Below, in pieces: positions 38,902 to 48,166 of a stretch of DNA of 64,000 nucleotides. Each line of letters starts with the position of its first letter. Positions within the stretch are counted from its first letter, which is position 1. Below the pieces are notes generated by a model. That model was not told where the DNA came from. It did no database searches and was given only the letters and a program-made list of their open reading frames with translations. Both the position numbers and the translations under genes were made by a program. This stretch comes from Crocinitomicaceae bacterium. GTDB lineage: Bacteria > Bacteroidota > Bacteroidia > Flavobacteriales_D > Crocinitomicaceae. Location of the stretch: assembly GCA_024639405.1 (NCBI GenBank), contig JAHEIL010000017.1, positions 40,252 through 104,251 of the forward strand, written 5' to 3'.

Positions 38902-39619
38902 AAGTAATTTCCTTTAAGTCAAAGGTTTTGAGCTCTCCTGCTACTTCCATTAAAAGCAAGCCATCTTCATTCACCCCTCTAACAACACCATCAAACCGTT
39001 TCTCTTTACTTTGATACGTTTTCAATTCGTTTAGTTGAAATAAATTAGAAGTGAATTTTTCTTTCAATGTGGGAGCTTGAACGTTTAATAATGACCAATT
39101 TTTATTCATTTCATTCAACAACATAAATACGACTTCATTTCGCTGGAAAAACTGTCCCATTTCTTGCTGAATACTCGTAGCATTCAGACCTTCAAAATTT
39201 AATTGATTCACATTCAATCCAATACCCAAAATAGAATAATTTATTTGTTGTGCTTTAATACTGTTTTCAATTAAAATACCAGCAATTTTTTTATTTCCAA
39301 CATATATATCATTGGGCCATTTAATCGAAGCAGAAATGCCAATTTTTCTTAAAATAGTTAAAAGTGAAACACTTGTAAAATAGGTTAAAAAAGCTTGGTG
39401 TGACACTGACAGATTGTCGGGCTTTAAAAAGATCGATAATAAAATATTTTCACCTGATTCTGCCAGCCAAACCGAACCTCTTTGGCCTTTTCCCGCGGTT
39501 TGTAGGTCTGCCATAATTGCCGTTCCATGTTCAATTTGATTCAGCTTTACCAAATTGGCAACATAATTGTTTGTAGAATCTACGGAATCTAAATAAACGA
39601 TTTTATGTCCAATCTCCAT
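38891..39619 (-). CDS. birA: Biotin--[acetyl-CoA-carboxylase] ligase (no DNA-binding domain)
   Basis: 242 aa. Substrate motifs DSTNNYV, ADLQTAGKGQRGSVW (biotinyl-AMP loop) and IKWPNDIYVGNKKIAGILIE, with a small C-terminal SH3-like domain (FDGVVRGVNEDGLLLMEV). It activates biotin and attaches it to carboxylase biotin-carrier domains. There is no N-terminal winged helix, so it is a group I ligase without repressor function. Divergent from rsfS and convergent with the SRPBCC gene. Confidence 0.95.
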   Translation of the reverse strand: MEIGHKIVYLDSVDSTNNYVANLVKLNQIEHGTAIMADLQTAGKGQRGSVWLAESGENILLSIFLKPDNLSVSHQAFLTYFTSVSLLTILRKIGISASIKWPNDIYVGNKKIAGILIENSIKAQQINYSILGIGLNVNQLNFEGLNATSIQQEMGQFFQRNEVVFMLLNEMNKNWSLLNVQAPTLKEKFTSNLFQLNELKTYQSKEKRFDGVVRGVNEDGLLLMEVAGELKTFDLKEITFIL

Positions 39620-39670
39620 TGTTTATTGAATTGATGCAATTAAATAGTGGGTAAAATTAAAATTAAAAGT

Positions 39671-39678
39671 TAGATTTG
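39671..39678 (+). promoter_or_regulatory. -7 promoter box of rsfS-ftsH
   Basis: TAGATTTG matches TAnnTTTG 19 nt before the rsfS ATG. No clear -33 element. Confidence 0.5.
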
Positions 39679-39697
39679 TAATGAATAAAAAAAGCAA

Positions 39698-40075
39698 ATG
39701 ATTAAATTAAAGACAGACGTAGATTCCCAAACATTGTGTGATGCAATTGTTGAAGGAATGCAAGATAATAAAGCAAAAAATATTGTAGTATTAGATTTAA
39801 GAGAAATTTCAAGTGCAGTATGTGATTTTTTCGTGATTTGTAGCGGTGAATCTTCTACTCAAGTAGATGGAATTGGTTCCTCAGTTACGAAATACACACG
39901 TAAAGAGTTAAAAGAAAAACCTTGGCACATTGAAGGGAAAACAAACAGTGAATGGATTTTATTGGATTACGTAAGCGTTGTTGCTCATATTTTCTACAAA
40001 GATGCTCGTCCATTTTATGATTTAGAAGATTTGTGGTCGGATGCAAAACGCACCAATATTCCAGATTTGAATTAA
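39698..40075 (+). CDS. rsfS: Ribosomal silencing factor RsfS
   Basis: 125 aa. Family motifs IVVLDLREISSAVCDFFVICSG, EGKTNSEWILLDYVSVVAHIF and FYDLEDLW are all present. RsfS binds L14 of the large subunit and blocks subunit joining under starvation. It is 27 bp upstream of ftsH, and the rsfS-ftsH arrangement suggests one transcript. Confidence 0.95.
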   Translation: MIKLKTDVDSQTLCDAIVEGMQDNKAKNIVVLDLREISSAVCDFFVICSGESSTQVDGIGSSVTKYTRKELKEKPWHIEGKTNSEWILLDYVSVVAHIFYKDARPFYDLEDLWSDAKRTNIPDLN

Positions 40076-40102
40076 CACACTAACTTTAGAATTAACAACA
40101 AC

Positions 40103-42220
40103 ATGGCAGAAGGCACAAATAAAAAAGGCAATCCATTTTCAATTTATTGGATTTATGCGCTTATAGGTGTAGCAATTATCGGTTATCAAATTTACTTTGG
40201 ATATTCAAGTGAAATTACATTGAACAATCAGAGTACATTTTTTGACTTAGCAGAAAATGGCTACGTTAAAGATGTTCATTTGGTAAATAAAGTGAAGGTA
40301 GAATTCAAATTGAATGAAGACGGGAAATCATTTATCAAACGTGCTACTGAAAACAAATACAAACCATTGAAAAAAGCAATTAATGGTTCAAAAGTAAAAC
40401 GTGGTGACCAGGAAATCGAATTTAAAATTGCTGATGCAGGTGTATTTCAAAGTCAAGTCAATGAGTTGAATAAAGAAATTAAGAAAAAAAACACATCCAA
40501 TTCTATCACTAAAAATAAAACAGTTGCACCTGTCAATGTTGCTGTAATTGATGAACCGGACTATCTAGGAAGTATTATCAGTTTTATTTTACCAATTGTT
40601 ATTTTAGGATTTATCTGGTTCTTTGTTATGCGAAGAATGACTGGTGGCGGAGGCGGCGCTGGCGGTGGTGGTCAAATATTCAACATCGGAAAATCCCGTG
40701 CTCAAGTTTATGACAAAGGCAAATCTACCAATATTACATTTGAAGATGTTGCAGGATTACAAGGTGCGAAAGAAGAAATTGTTGAAATCGTTGAGTTTTT
40801 AAAGAACCCAGGAAAATATACTGAATTAGGTGCAAAAATACCTAAAGGAGCTTTATTAGTTGGCCCTCCTGGAACAGGTAAAACATTGCTTGCGAAAGCT
40901 GTTGCAGGGGAAGCTAAAGTTCCATTTTTCTCATTATCTGGTTCTGATTTTGTTGAAATGTTTGTTGGTGTTGGTGCTTCTCGTGTTCGTGACTTGTTTA
41001 AACAAGCAAAAGAAAAATCTCCTTCTATTATTTTCATAGATGAGATCGATGCAATCGGACGAGCTAGAGGAAAAAACAATGGTTTTAATTCGAATGACGA
41101 ACGTGAAAACACATTAAATCAATTGTTAACTGAAATGGACGGTTTCGGAACAAATTCAGGTGTAATCATCTTAGCAGCAACGAACCGTGCAGATGTATTG
41201 GATAGTGCTTTAATGCGAGCAGGTCGATTTGATCGTCAAATTTATGTTGACATGCCAGACTTGAATGAGCGAAAAGAAATTTTCCAAGTACACTTAAAAC
41301 CAATCAAATTAGAACCTGGAATTGACATTGATTTCTTATCTAAACAAACACCTGGATTTTCGGGTGCTGACATTGCAAATCTTTGTAATGAAGCTGCTTT
41401 AATTGCTGCTCGTCACAATAAACACTTTGTTCAAAAACAAGATTTCTTAGATGCCGTAGATCGAATCGTAGGTGGATTAGAAAAGAAAAATAAAATTATT
41501 ACAAAAGCAGAAAAAAGATCGATTGCATATCACGAAGCGGGACACGCAACTATTTCTTGGTTATTGCAATACGCTCATCCATTGGTGAAAGTAACCATTG
41601 TACCGCGTGGTCAGTCATTAGGTGCTGCATGGTATTTACCAGAAGAAAGAAGCATCACAACAACTGAACAAATTTTGGATGAAATGTGTGCTGCACTTGG
41701 AGGTCGAGCTGCCGAAAAAATAACGTTTGATAAAATTAGTACTGGCGCATTAAGTGATTTAGAAAAAGTTACAAAACAAGCGTATGCCATGGTCTCAATT
41801 TATGGTTTAAACGATAAAATTGGAAACATTTCTTACTATGATTCACAAGGTCGTGATTCATTTACAAAACCATATTCTGATGATACGGCTCGTGTTATTG
41901 ATGAAGAAGTAAGTAAATTGATAGAATTCCAATACCAAAGAGCGTTAACTTTATTAACTGAAAACAAAGACAAATTAGATTTATTAGCTGAAAAATTATT
42001 AGCTGCTGAAGTACTATTCAAAGAAGATTTAGTAGAAATTTTTGGCGAGCGTCCTTGGAATACGGTAGAAGAAATTGAAGTCGAACGACCAGATGGAACG
42101 ATAGAAATTGAAACAATTTCAGAAAACGATTCAGAAGAAACTATACCGACAGAAGCAACAACTGCTCCTGAAAAACCGGAGGAAAACAACAACGAATCTA
42201 AAGAAAAAGAAGAAATATAA
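40103..42220 (+). CDS. ftsH: ATP-dependent zinc metalloprotease FtsH
   Basis: 705 aa. TM helix about 13-30, periplasmic domain, second TM about 153-175 followed by a glycine-rich linker. The AAA+ domain has Walker A GPPGTGKT at 254-261, Walker B FIDEID with Asp313-Glu314, and SRH RAGRFDR. The M41 protease has HEAGH at 477-481. A Glu/Thr-rich C-terminal tail of about 50 residues ends in KEEI. Membrane-bound quality-control protease. A strong terminator follows, so cdsA is probably transcribed separately. Confidence 0.97.
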   Translation: MAEGTNKKGNPFSIYWIYALIGVAIIGYQIYFGYSSEITLNNQSTFFDLAENGYVKDVHLVNKVKVEFKLNEDGKSFIKRATENKYKPLKKAINGSKVKRGDQEIEFKIADAGVFQSQVNELNKEIKKKNTSNSITKNKTVAPVNVAVIDEPDYLGSIISFILPIVILGFIWFFVMRRMTGGGGGAGGGGQIFNIGKSRAQVYDKGKSTNITFEDVAGLQGAKEEIVEIVEFLKNPGKYTELGAKIPKGALLVGPPGTGKTLLAKAVAGEAKVPFFSLSGSDFVEMFVGVGASRVRDLFKQAKEKSPSIIFIDEIDAIGRARGKNNGFNSNDERENTLNQLLTEMDGFGTNSGVIILAATNRADVLDSALMRAGRFDRQIYVDMPDLNERKEIFQVHLKPIKLEPGIDIDFLSKQTPGFSGADIANLCNEAALIAARHNKHFVQKQDFLDAVDRIVGGLEKKNKIITKAEKRSIAYHEAGHATISWLLQYAHPLVKVTIVPRGQSLGAAWYLPEERSITTTEQILDEMCAALGGRAAEKITFDKISTGALSDLEKVTKQAYAMVSIYGLNDKIGNISYYDSQGRDSFTKPYSDDTARVIDEEVSKLIEFQYQRALTLLTENKDKLDLLAEKLLAAEVLFKEDLVEIFGERPWNTVEEIEVERPDGTIEIETISENDSEETIPTEATTAPEKPEENNNESKEKEEI

Positions 42221-42241
42221 TTCTTGAATATTTTCAAACCT

Positions 42242-42276
42242 ATCCCGTTTTCTTTTACGAAAACGGGATTTTTTTT
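42242..42276 (+). terminator. Rho-independent terminator of rsfS-ftsH
   Basis: 11-bp stem ATCCCGTTTTC (42242-42252) with GAAAACGGGAT (42259-42269), 6-nt loop, then a T8 run. Confidence 0.92.
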
Positions 42277-42342
42277 ACCACTAAAATTGCTTTTATTCAA
42301 TTTTAAATAGGAAAAAAGACACATTTTTGTTATTTTCGCAAG

Positions 42343-43158
42343 ATGAATAATCTAGTACTAAGAGCAATTACTGGTGCATTATTTGCATTTGTTGTCTTAG
42401 GTTCCATTCTTTGGGATCCATACGCACAAGCGATTGTCTTCTCGGTATTCATGGTCTTAGGATTGCTAGAATTTTACAATTTATTCAATAACCACCGTGT
42501 TGTTCGCGTAAGTAAAGAAATCGGAGTTTTTATTGGGGTTTTTATCTTTTGCTTGTTGGTAGGCATCAGTTTAGATTGGTTACCAGTAATCTCTATTGCA
42601 TTGATTTCACCTTTATTTTTCGCATTAATTTTAGCTGAACTCTGGCGAAAAAAAGAACATCCCTTGATCAATATTTCAGTATTGGTATTTGGAATTATAT
42701 ATGTTGTTTTGCCATTTTATCTGACGATCGATTTAAATTTAAGAAATGAAAGCGACCTTCCAAATGTTGTAGGGATGTACATTCTAATTTGGACCAATGA
42801 CACATTTGCTTATTTAACAGGCCGAATGTTTGGTAAAACAAAATTATTTGAACGAATTTCTCCTAAAAAAACTTGGGAAGGAACAATTGGAGGTGTATTT
42901 GTTACGCTTATTTTCGGATTTATAATTGGTGCGTTTATCAATAAAGGAGAAGAATTATTCTGGATTATTTCAGCAATGATCATTGCTCCTTGTGCAATTT
43001 ATGGAGATTTGTTAGAATCTTTATTCAAACGCAGTTTAAACATTAAAGATTCTGGTACTATTTTACCAGGACATGGTGGAATATTAGATCGTTTTGATGC
43101 GGCATTATTTGCCATTCCATTTTTCTATTGTTGGGCAATGATTTACGCCTATTTTTAA
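42343..43158 (+). CDS. cdsA: Phosphatidate cytidylyltransferase
   Basis: 271 aa polytopic membrane protein (six to eight helices). The CDP-alcohol synthase signature S-x-F-K-R-x4-K-D-x-G is visible at residues 226-252 (SLFKRSLNIKDSGTILPGHG, ending in the DRFD acidic motif), plus SPKKTWEGTIGG upstream. It makes CDP-diacylglycerol from phosphatidic acid and CTP. Psd follows 16 bp downstream, so the two steps of phosphatidylethanolamine synthesis lie together (PssA is not in this window). A TATTTTCG box at 42331-42338 resembles the -7 element with one mismatch. Confidence 0.95.
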   Translation: MNNLVLRAITGALFAFVVLGSILWDPYAQAIVFSVFMVLGLLEFYNLFNNHRVVRVSKEIGVFIGVFIFCLLVGISLDWLPVISIALISPLFFALILAELWRKKEHPLINISVLVFGIIYVVLPFYLTIDLNLRNESDLPNVVGMYILIWTNDTFAYLTGRMFGKTKLFERISPKKTWEGTIGGVFVTLIFGFIIGAFINKGEELFWIISAMIIAPCAIYGDLLESLFKRSLNIKDSGTILPGHGGILDRFDAALFAIPFFYCWAMIYAYF

Positions 43159-43173
43159 TATTAATTTCAATTT

Positions 43174-43839
43174 ATGACTTTACACAGAGAAGGATATTTA
43201 ATCATGACAATTGGATTACTACTTTTAAGTGGTATTCAAGTATTGAATTATATTTTATACATGTTTACAGGATGGTGTTGGCTCTTTACCTTGTTAACAG
43301 TTGGCGTTTTGATAATGGCTTATCTTATCATTCAATTTTTCAGAATCCCTAAAAGAACATGTGCTTTTACTGAAAATGATATTATTTGTCCTGCAGATGG
43401 TAAAGTTGTAGTAATTGAAGAAGTTGAAGAAACGGAATATTTTCACGATCGCAGAATTCAAGTTTCAATTTTCATGTCGCCGTTGAATGTTCATGCCAAT
43501 TTCAATCCTATTTCAGGAATTGTAAAATATGTAAAATATCATCCTGGTTTATTTTTAGTAGCATGGCATCCAAAAAGTAGTACAGAAAACGAACGATCTA
43601 CTATGGTTGTTGAACATACATCTGGAAAAGAGGTGTTGTTCCGTCAAATAGCGGGTGCTGTAGCGAGAAGAATTTGTTATTACCTACAAACAGGACAAAA
43701 AGTAACAACTGGAGAAGAATTTGGATTCATTAAATTTGGTTCGCGTATAGATTTGTTTTTACCATTAGATGCTACAATAAATGTTAAAATTGGTGATGTG
43801 GTTAAATCTAAGTTGACAAAAATTGGAGAATTAAATTAA
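43174..43839 (+). CDS. psd: Phosphatidylserine decarboxylase family proenzyme
   Basis: 221 aa, the short archaeal/Bacteroidota form. Two N-terminal membrane helices (about 8-25 and 30-50), the CPADGKVVVIEEVEE motif, SIFMSPLNVHANFNPISG with the conserved His, and the autocleavage site FGS with Ser190 (FGSRIDLF), which becomes the pyruvoyl group of the alpha chain. It converts phosphatidylserine to phosphatidylethanolamine at the membrane. Confidence 0.92.
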   Translation: MTLHREGYLIMTIGLLLLSGIQVLNYILYMFTGWCWLFTLLTVGVLIMAYLIIQFFRIPKRTCAFTENDIICPADGKVVVIEEVEETEYFHDRRIQVSIFMSPLNVHANFNPISGIVKYVKYHPGLFLVAWHPKSSTENERSTMVVEHTSGKEVLFRQIAGAVARRICYYLQTGQKVTTGEEFGFIKFGSRIDLFLPLDATINVKIGDVVKSKLTKIGELN

Positions 43840-43874
43840 ATAATTTATATATTCACAAAAAAAAAACAAGAGCT

Positions 43875-44105
43875 ATGAAAAAAATATTTTTTGCTGTTGC
43901 ATTGATGACATTTGTAGGTACAATTGCTTCAACTGCTTATGCTGCATCGAATGGTGTATCGAAAGAAATTAAAAAAGACGATAAGAAAAAGAAACGCAAG
44001 AAAAAAGATGGAGCTTGTTGTTCAGGTGAACAAGAAAAAGCTGCTGGATCTTGTGCGAAACCAGGAACTGAAGGTAAATCTTGTTGCAAAAAAGAGAAAA
44101 ACTAA
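43875..44105 (+). CDS. Small secreted Cys/Lys-rich protein of unknown function
   Basis: 76 aa. Signal peptide MKKIFFAVALMTFVGTIASTAYA, with likely cleavage after AYA at residue 23. The mature part is about one-third lysine, with a KKDDKKKKRKKKDG stretch, and has five cysteines at 48, 49, 60, 70 and 71 in the pattern CC-x10-C-x9-CC. This could bind a soft metal or form disulfides; I do not recognise a named family. It follows psd by 35 bp and ends in a strong terminator, suggesting the last gene of cdsA-psd. The high Lys content also gives a shadow frame, so translation is best supported by the signal peptide and position. Confidence 0.75.
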   Translation: MKKIFFAVALMTFVGTIASTAYAASNGVSKEIKKDDKKKKRKKKDGACCSGEQEKAAGSCAKPGTEGKSCCKKEKN

Positions 44106-44122
44106 TTTTTTCTTAAAACATT

Positions 44123-44154
44123 AAAAAAGCCGATTGAAATTCAATCGGCTTTTT
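44123..44154. terminator. Bidirectional terminator
   Basis: 10-bp stem AGCCGATTGA (44128-44137) with TCAATCGGCT (44141-44150), A-run before and T-run after; serves both the cdsA operon and convergent xth. Confidence 0.92.
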
Positions 44155-44177
44155 GCTGTTCATTAGTTTGGCTATTA

Positions 44178-44936
44178 TTATAGTTCAATTCCAACTGGAC
44201 AATGGTCAGAACCGAGAATTTCATTCAATATAAAAGCTTGTTTTACCTTTGGTAGAAAGTGTTCAGAAACTAAAAAATAATCAATTCTCCAGCCAATATT
44301 TTTCCCTCTAGCACCTGCTCGGTAACTCCACCACGTATATTTCACTTCAGTATCATTTAACGCACGAAACGTATCAACAAAACCATTTGATGTAAAGGCA
44401 TCCATTCCATCTATTTCTTCTTGCATAAAGCCTGCTGCTTTGTTGTAATTTTGTTTTGGTCGTGCTAAATCTATTTCTTTATGTGCAACGTTGAAATCGC
44501 CACAAACAATAACAGGTTTCAATGATTCCAATTGCTTTAAATAAGCCAAAAATATTTGATCCCACGATTGTCTATAATCCAGTCGCGCTAATTCACTTCC
44601 GGAATTTGGAACATAAACACTGATTACATAAAAATCATCGAATTCAGCGCACGTAACACGACCTTCTTGATCATAATCCACATGTCCAATACCATATGTT
44701 ACTGCAATCGGTTGGATTTTTGACAAAATTGCCGTTCCTGAATAACCCTTTTTTTCTGCTTCATTTCCAACAACATGGTAAGTAGCTAATTCAGCTACCG
44801 CTTCTTTTACTTGTTCAACAGTTGCTTTAGTTTCTTGTAAACAAATGATGTCAGCGTTCACGAGTTGCATGTCTTGGATGAATGATTTTTGCGTTATCGC
44901 ACGTATTCCATTCACATTAAAAGAAAGAATCTTCAT
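44178..44936 (-). CDS. xth: Exodeoxyribonuclease III (AP endonuclease, EEP family)
   Basis: 252 aa from the ATG at 44936 (MKILSFNVNGIRAI), where ExoIII homologues begin; the extra 9 upstream codons precede the family start and would run past the promoter. Metal ligand Glu35 in LQETKA, CGDFNVAHKEIDLA and the C-terminal GSDHCPVGIEL catalytic Asp-His pair are present. It acts at abasic sites in base-excision repair. Minus strand, divergent from the mutS2 gene. Confidence 0.95.
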   Translation of the reverse strand: MKILSFNVNGIRAITQKSFIQDMQLVNADIICLQETKATVEQVKEAVAELATYHVVGNEAEKKGYSGTAILSKIQPIAVTYGIGHVDYDQEGRVTCAEFDDFYVISVYVPNSGSELARLDYRQSWDQIFLAYLKQLESLKPVIVCGDFNVAHKEIDLARPKQNYNKAAGFMQEEIDGMDAFTSNGFVDTFRALNDTEVKYTWWSYRAGARGKNIGWRIDYFLVSEHFLPKVKQAFILNEILGSDHCPVGIEL

Positions 44937-44950
44937 AAAAAAAGTTTTTC

Positions 44951-44958
44951 CAAAGATA
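44951..44958 (-). promoter_or_regulatory. -7 promoter box of xth
   Basis: CAAAGATA on the plus strand is TATCTTTG on the minus strand, 15 nt upstream of the ATG at 44936. No -33 element at normal spacing. Confidence 0.5.
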
Positions 44959-45055
44959 AGCAAGAATTAATTTATTTTAGGTTTTAACAACTAATTCAAC
45001 CTTAAATTGTTCAATAGAGTAGAACTTGTTTAGAAGATAGTTAAACTTGTTTCAT

Positions 45056-45063
45056 TAACTTTG
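45056..45063 (+). promoter_or_regulatory. -7 promoter box of the mutS2-like gene
   Basis: TAACTTTG matches TAnnTTTG and ends only 5 nt before the ATG at 45069, so the transcript may be leaderless. Confidence 0.55.
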
Positions 45064-45068
45064 TCACC

Positions 45069-47195
45069 ATGCAGCAATTTGATCAGCAAACACTCAATGA
45101 TTTAGAATTTTCAACCATACAAGAATGGCTGGTTGAGAACGGTATTGGTCCAACTGCTCGTGAACGATTGCAAGTATTGACACCGAGTTCACATTTTCCT
45201 ACCATTGAGAAAGAACTCAACAAAGTCAATGAATTGGTTCAAATACGATTAAATGGTGAAAGTTTTCCAGCATTAGACTTTGAAGAATTAAAAGCAGAAT
45301 TACGCTTGTTACCCATCAAAAATGCTGTTTTAACGTTAGAAGGTTATATGCGTATTGTTCGTGCATCTGAATTGGTGAACGCTTTACTTTATTTTTTCGA
45401 TAAACGAGCAGCAGATTTTCCTTTGTTATACAATCAATTGGAAGCTGCATACTTCACAACAGAAATTATTGATGCTATTGAAAAAGTATTTGATAAAACT
45501 GGAAATGTTAAAGACGACGCTTCTAAATTATTAGCAGAAATTCGACAAAAAATCAAAGTAATTCGTAATCAAATTAATAAAAACTTTGACAAAGAAATTC
45601 GAAAATTAACCAAAGAAAATGTATTAGGTGACACGCGTGAGGCATTTGTCAACGATCGCCGTGTTTTAACAATAGTTTCTACCTATAAAAGAAAAGTTCC
45701 TGGAACAGTTGTTGGTTCAAGTAAAACAGGAAGTTTAACGTTTATTGAACCACAAGTAAACATTCAGCTCAACAATGAGTTGGAAATGCTTTTGGATGAT
45801 GAACGAAAAGAGATTTTCAGAATTTTACAAGCATTAACGAAAGAAATTGCATTGTTTACTCCCTTGATTGAAGCGTATCAACGCATCATGACAGAAATTG
45901 ATTTCATCAATGCAAAAGCACGTTTAGCGTTAGAAATAAACGGTGTTTTACCTGGAATTGTTTCAGATACAACAATTGAATTAATCGATGCCTTCCACCC
46001 TATTTTATGGAAAAACAACAAAGAATTAGGTAAAAAAACCTATTCACAATACATTCAGATGGATAAATTTTCTCGAATGTTAGTAATTTCAGGTCCCAAT
46101 GCTGGTGGAAAAAGCATCACATTAAAAACAATTGGTTTATTACAATTAATGTTGCAAGCTGGCTTATTAGTTCCAGTGAATCCAAACAGTAAAATGTGTT
46201 TTTTTCAACAAATTTTAACCGATATCGGCGACAATCAATCCATTGAAAATGAATTAAGTACCTATTCCTACCGATTAAAACGAATGAACCATTTTTTATC
46301 GGTAGCCAACAAACGGACCTTGTTATTATTGGATGAATTTGGAACTGGTTCTGATCCAGATTTAGGTGGTGCTTTGGCGGAAGTATTTTTTGAAGAATTG
46401 TACAATCGAAGAAGTTTTGGCGTTATCACAACGCATTATGCGACAATAAAACTCAAAGCTGACCAACTTAAAAATGCAATAAATGGTTGTATGTTGTTCA
46501 ATACAGAAACACTTGAGCCCCTATATAAATTTTCTATTGGTCAACCAGGAAGCTCTTTTACATTTGAAGTAGCTCAAATAAATGGAATTCCGTTGTCACT
46601 AATTGAAGATGCAAAAACACGATTGGACGAGCATAAAGTCAAAATGGACAAATTGCTGAGTGAACTACAGCGTGAAAAAACATATTTGGAACGTTTAAAC
46701 TCCGAACATGTAGAGGCACAAGCTTCGGCTCAAATGGCAAAAAACGATTATTTAGAAAAGAAAACGCGTTACGATGAAAAACTCAAAACGCAACAAGCAA
46801 CTATTGAACGCGATAATAAATACTTGAATGCAGGTAAAAAAATGCTGTCATTTATTGATCGGTTTACAGTTAAATCGCGTAAAAAAGACGTTAACAAGCC
46901 ATTAATTGACGAAGTTATAAAATACATTTCAGTCGAAAAATCTAAAATAGAAGAAGTAAAACGAACTGTTTTACTTAAATCGAAGATTGCAACACCTAAA
47001 ACCACTCCTAAACGAGTGCAAAAGCCACTAAACGATCCGCATCAACGCGCTAAAATTGTGATAGGTTCAACCGTTAAACTAATTGAAACTAAACAAACTG
47101 GAACTGTTGAAAATTGCGTAGGTGATGCAATTACAGTTGTATTTGGTTTCATTCGAATGAAAGTTGAACGAGAAAAATTAAGTTGGTTGAAATGA
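45069..47195 (+). CDS. MutS2-family ATPase without Smr nuclease domain
   Basis: 708 aa. Core and helical domains without a mismatch-recognition domain, then the MutS ATPase with Walker A GPNAGGKS at 342-349 and Walker B LLLLDEFGTGSDP (Asp422-Glu423). A coiled coil of about 90 residues follows (ELQREKTYLERLNSEHVEA), then a KOW-like C-terminal module (IGSTVKLIETKQTGTVENCV). Bacillus MutS2 (785 aa) ends with a Smr endonuclease domain, which is absent here. MutS2 proteins act in suppression of recombination or in ribosome rescue; lack of Smr makes a direct nuclease role unlikely. Confidence 0.88.
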   Translation: MQQFDQQTLNDLEFSTIQEWLVENGIGPTARERLQVLTPSSHFPTIEKELNKVNELVQIRLNGESFPALDFEELKAELRLLPIKNAVLTLEGYMRIVRASELVNALLYFFDKRAADFPLLYNQLEAAYFTTEIIDAIEKVFDKTGNVKDDASKLLAEIRQKIKVIRNQINKNFDKEIRKLTKENVLGDTREAFVNDRRVLTIVSTYKRKVPGTVVGSSKTGSLTFIEPQVNIQLNNELEMLLDDERKEIFRILQALTKEIALFTPLIEAYQRIMTEIDFINAKARLALEINGVLPGIVSDTTIELIDAFHPILWKNNKELGKKTYSQYIQMDKFSRMLVISGPNAGGKSITLKTIGLLQLMLQAGLLVPVNPNSKMCFFQQILTDIGDNQSIENELSTYSYRLKRMNHFLSVANKRTLLLLDEFGTGSDPDLGGALAEVFFEELYNRRSFGVITTHYATIKLKADQLKNAINGCMLFNTETLEPLYKFSIGQPGSSFTFEVAQINGIPLSLIEDAKTRLDEHKVKMDKLLSELQREKTYLERLNSEHVEAQASAQMAKNDYLEKKTRYDEKLKTQQATIERDNKYLNAGKKMLSFIDRFTVKSRKKDVNKPLIDEVIKYISVEKSKIEEVKRTVLLKSKIATPKTTPKRVQKPLNDPHQRAKIVIGSTVKLIETKQTGTVENCVGDAITVVFGFIRMKVEREKLSWLK

Positions 47196-47209
47196 TTTTA
47201 GTGAATAAA

Positions 47210-48058
47210 TTATTCATTTATCCTAAGCCAATAGGATCCTCCATGTTTTTCAACACCTTCTAAATGTTTGTGATTCCATATCGGTGCAATAATATCAGAT
47301 AACTCTTTGTCTTCAAAAATGAAATAATTGGGTAAAATTGTTTCATATTTTTTTGGATTTGCCAATAAGTACATCGCTAAACCATATTGTTCTGAATAAA
47401 AGCGATCACACATAAATTGTGGATAATCATACGGCAAATAAACATCATGTATATGCACGATAACTCCTTTTTTCAAGCGGGGTAATATTTCTAAAAAAAA
47501 CACCATTGCATCTGAATTTGGCAAAATGCGATGAGAATTATCTACAAATAAAATATCGTTTTCTTTTAATTCATCTAATATATTAAAATCAATATTTTCA
47601 AATGGTTCTCTAATAACTTTTGTAGCTAGATGATCTATTTCAGCTCTTGGCATTGGATCAATCGAAATGATTTCAGTAGCTAAGTTTTGTTCAGTTTTTG
47701 TTTTAAACGCAACTTTTGTTGAATTTCCTGAGCCAATTTCAATGTACTTATTTGGTTTAAACTCATTCATAATGGTGTAAATACCTATAATGTCTAAACC
47801 TGGTAAAAAACCATTATTCCATGTTGGTTTTGTTGAATCTATTTCATTTTTAGTGTCTTTAATAGTCCAAATAAATTCTTTTATAGACAATGCTTTGAAC
47901 AAGAAATCTTTGTATAATTCCCTATTTGAGTCAATGATTTTAAACAATTCTCCATGAGCAGGTTTTCCAAATCCATACCTAGGTTTTAAATTAACTTTAT
48001 AATCAAGAAATAAATTTTGAAATTTTGGGCTTAAAAATCTGTAAAGCTGTTTAATCAT
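47210..48058 (-). CDS. Class I SAM-dependent methyltransferase-like protein
   Basis: 282 aa. SAM-binding motif I YIEIGSGNSTKVAF, motif II-like IISIDPMPRAEID, DILFVDNSHR and GVIVHIHDVYLPYDYP fit the methyltransferase-24 type. The N-terminal 60 residues are a separate helical part. The substrate is unknown; related proteins are found in glycan and small-molecule modification. Its stop lies 14 bp from the convergent mutS2 end. Confidence 0.8.
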   Translation of the reverse strand: MIKQLYRFLSPKFQNLFLDYKVNLKPRYGFGKPAHGELFKIIDSNRELYKDFLFKALSIKEFIWTIKDTKNEIDSTKPTWNNGFLPGLDIIGIYTIMNEFKPNKYIEIGSGNSTKVAFKTKTEQNLATEIISIDPMPRAEIDHLATKVIREPFENIDFNILDELKENDILFVDNSHRILPNSDAMVFFLEILPRLKKGVIVHIHDVYLPYDYPQFMCDRFYSEQYGLAMYLLANPKKYETILPNYFIFEDKELSDIIAPIWNHKHLEGVEKHGGSYWLRINE

Positions 48059-48130
48059 TTTGAATCTTTTTAATTATAACTATAAAAATAAATATTAAAA
48101 ATGGACTTTGGTTCAAAACATTTATAAAAC

Positions 48131-48164
48131 TAAATGGCTGTCTCCAAAAGAAAACAGCCATTTA
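48131..48164 (-). terminator. Hairpin after the 49-aa small gene
   Basis: 11-bp stem TAAATGGCTGT (48131-48141) with ACAGCCATTTA (48154-48164) and a 12-nt loop, followed on the minus strand by AGTTTTATAA. It lies 3 nt downstream of the small gene's stop. Confidence 0.7.
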
Positions 48165-48166
48165 AG

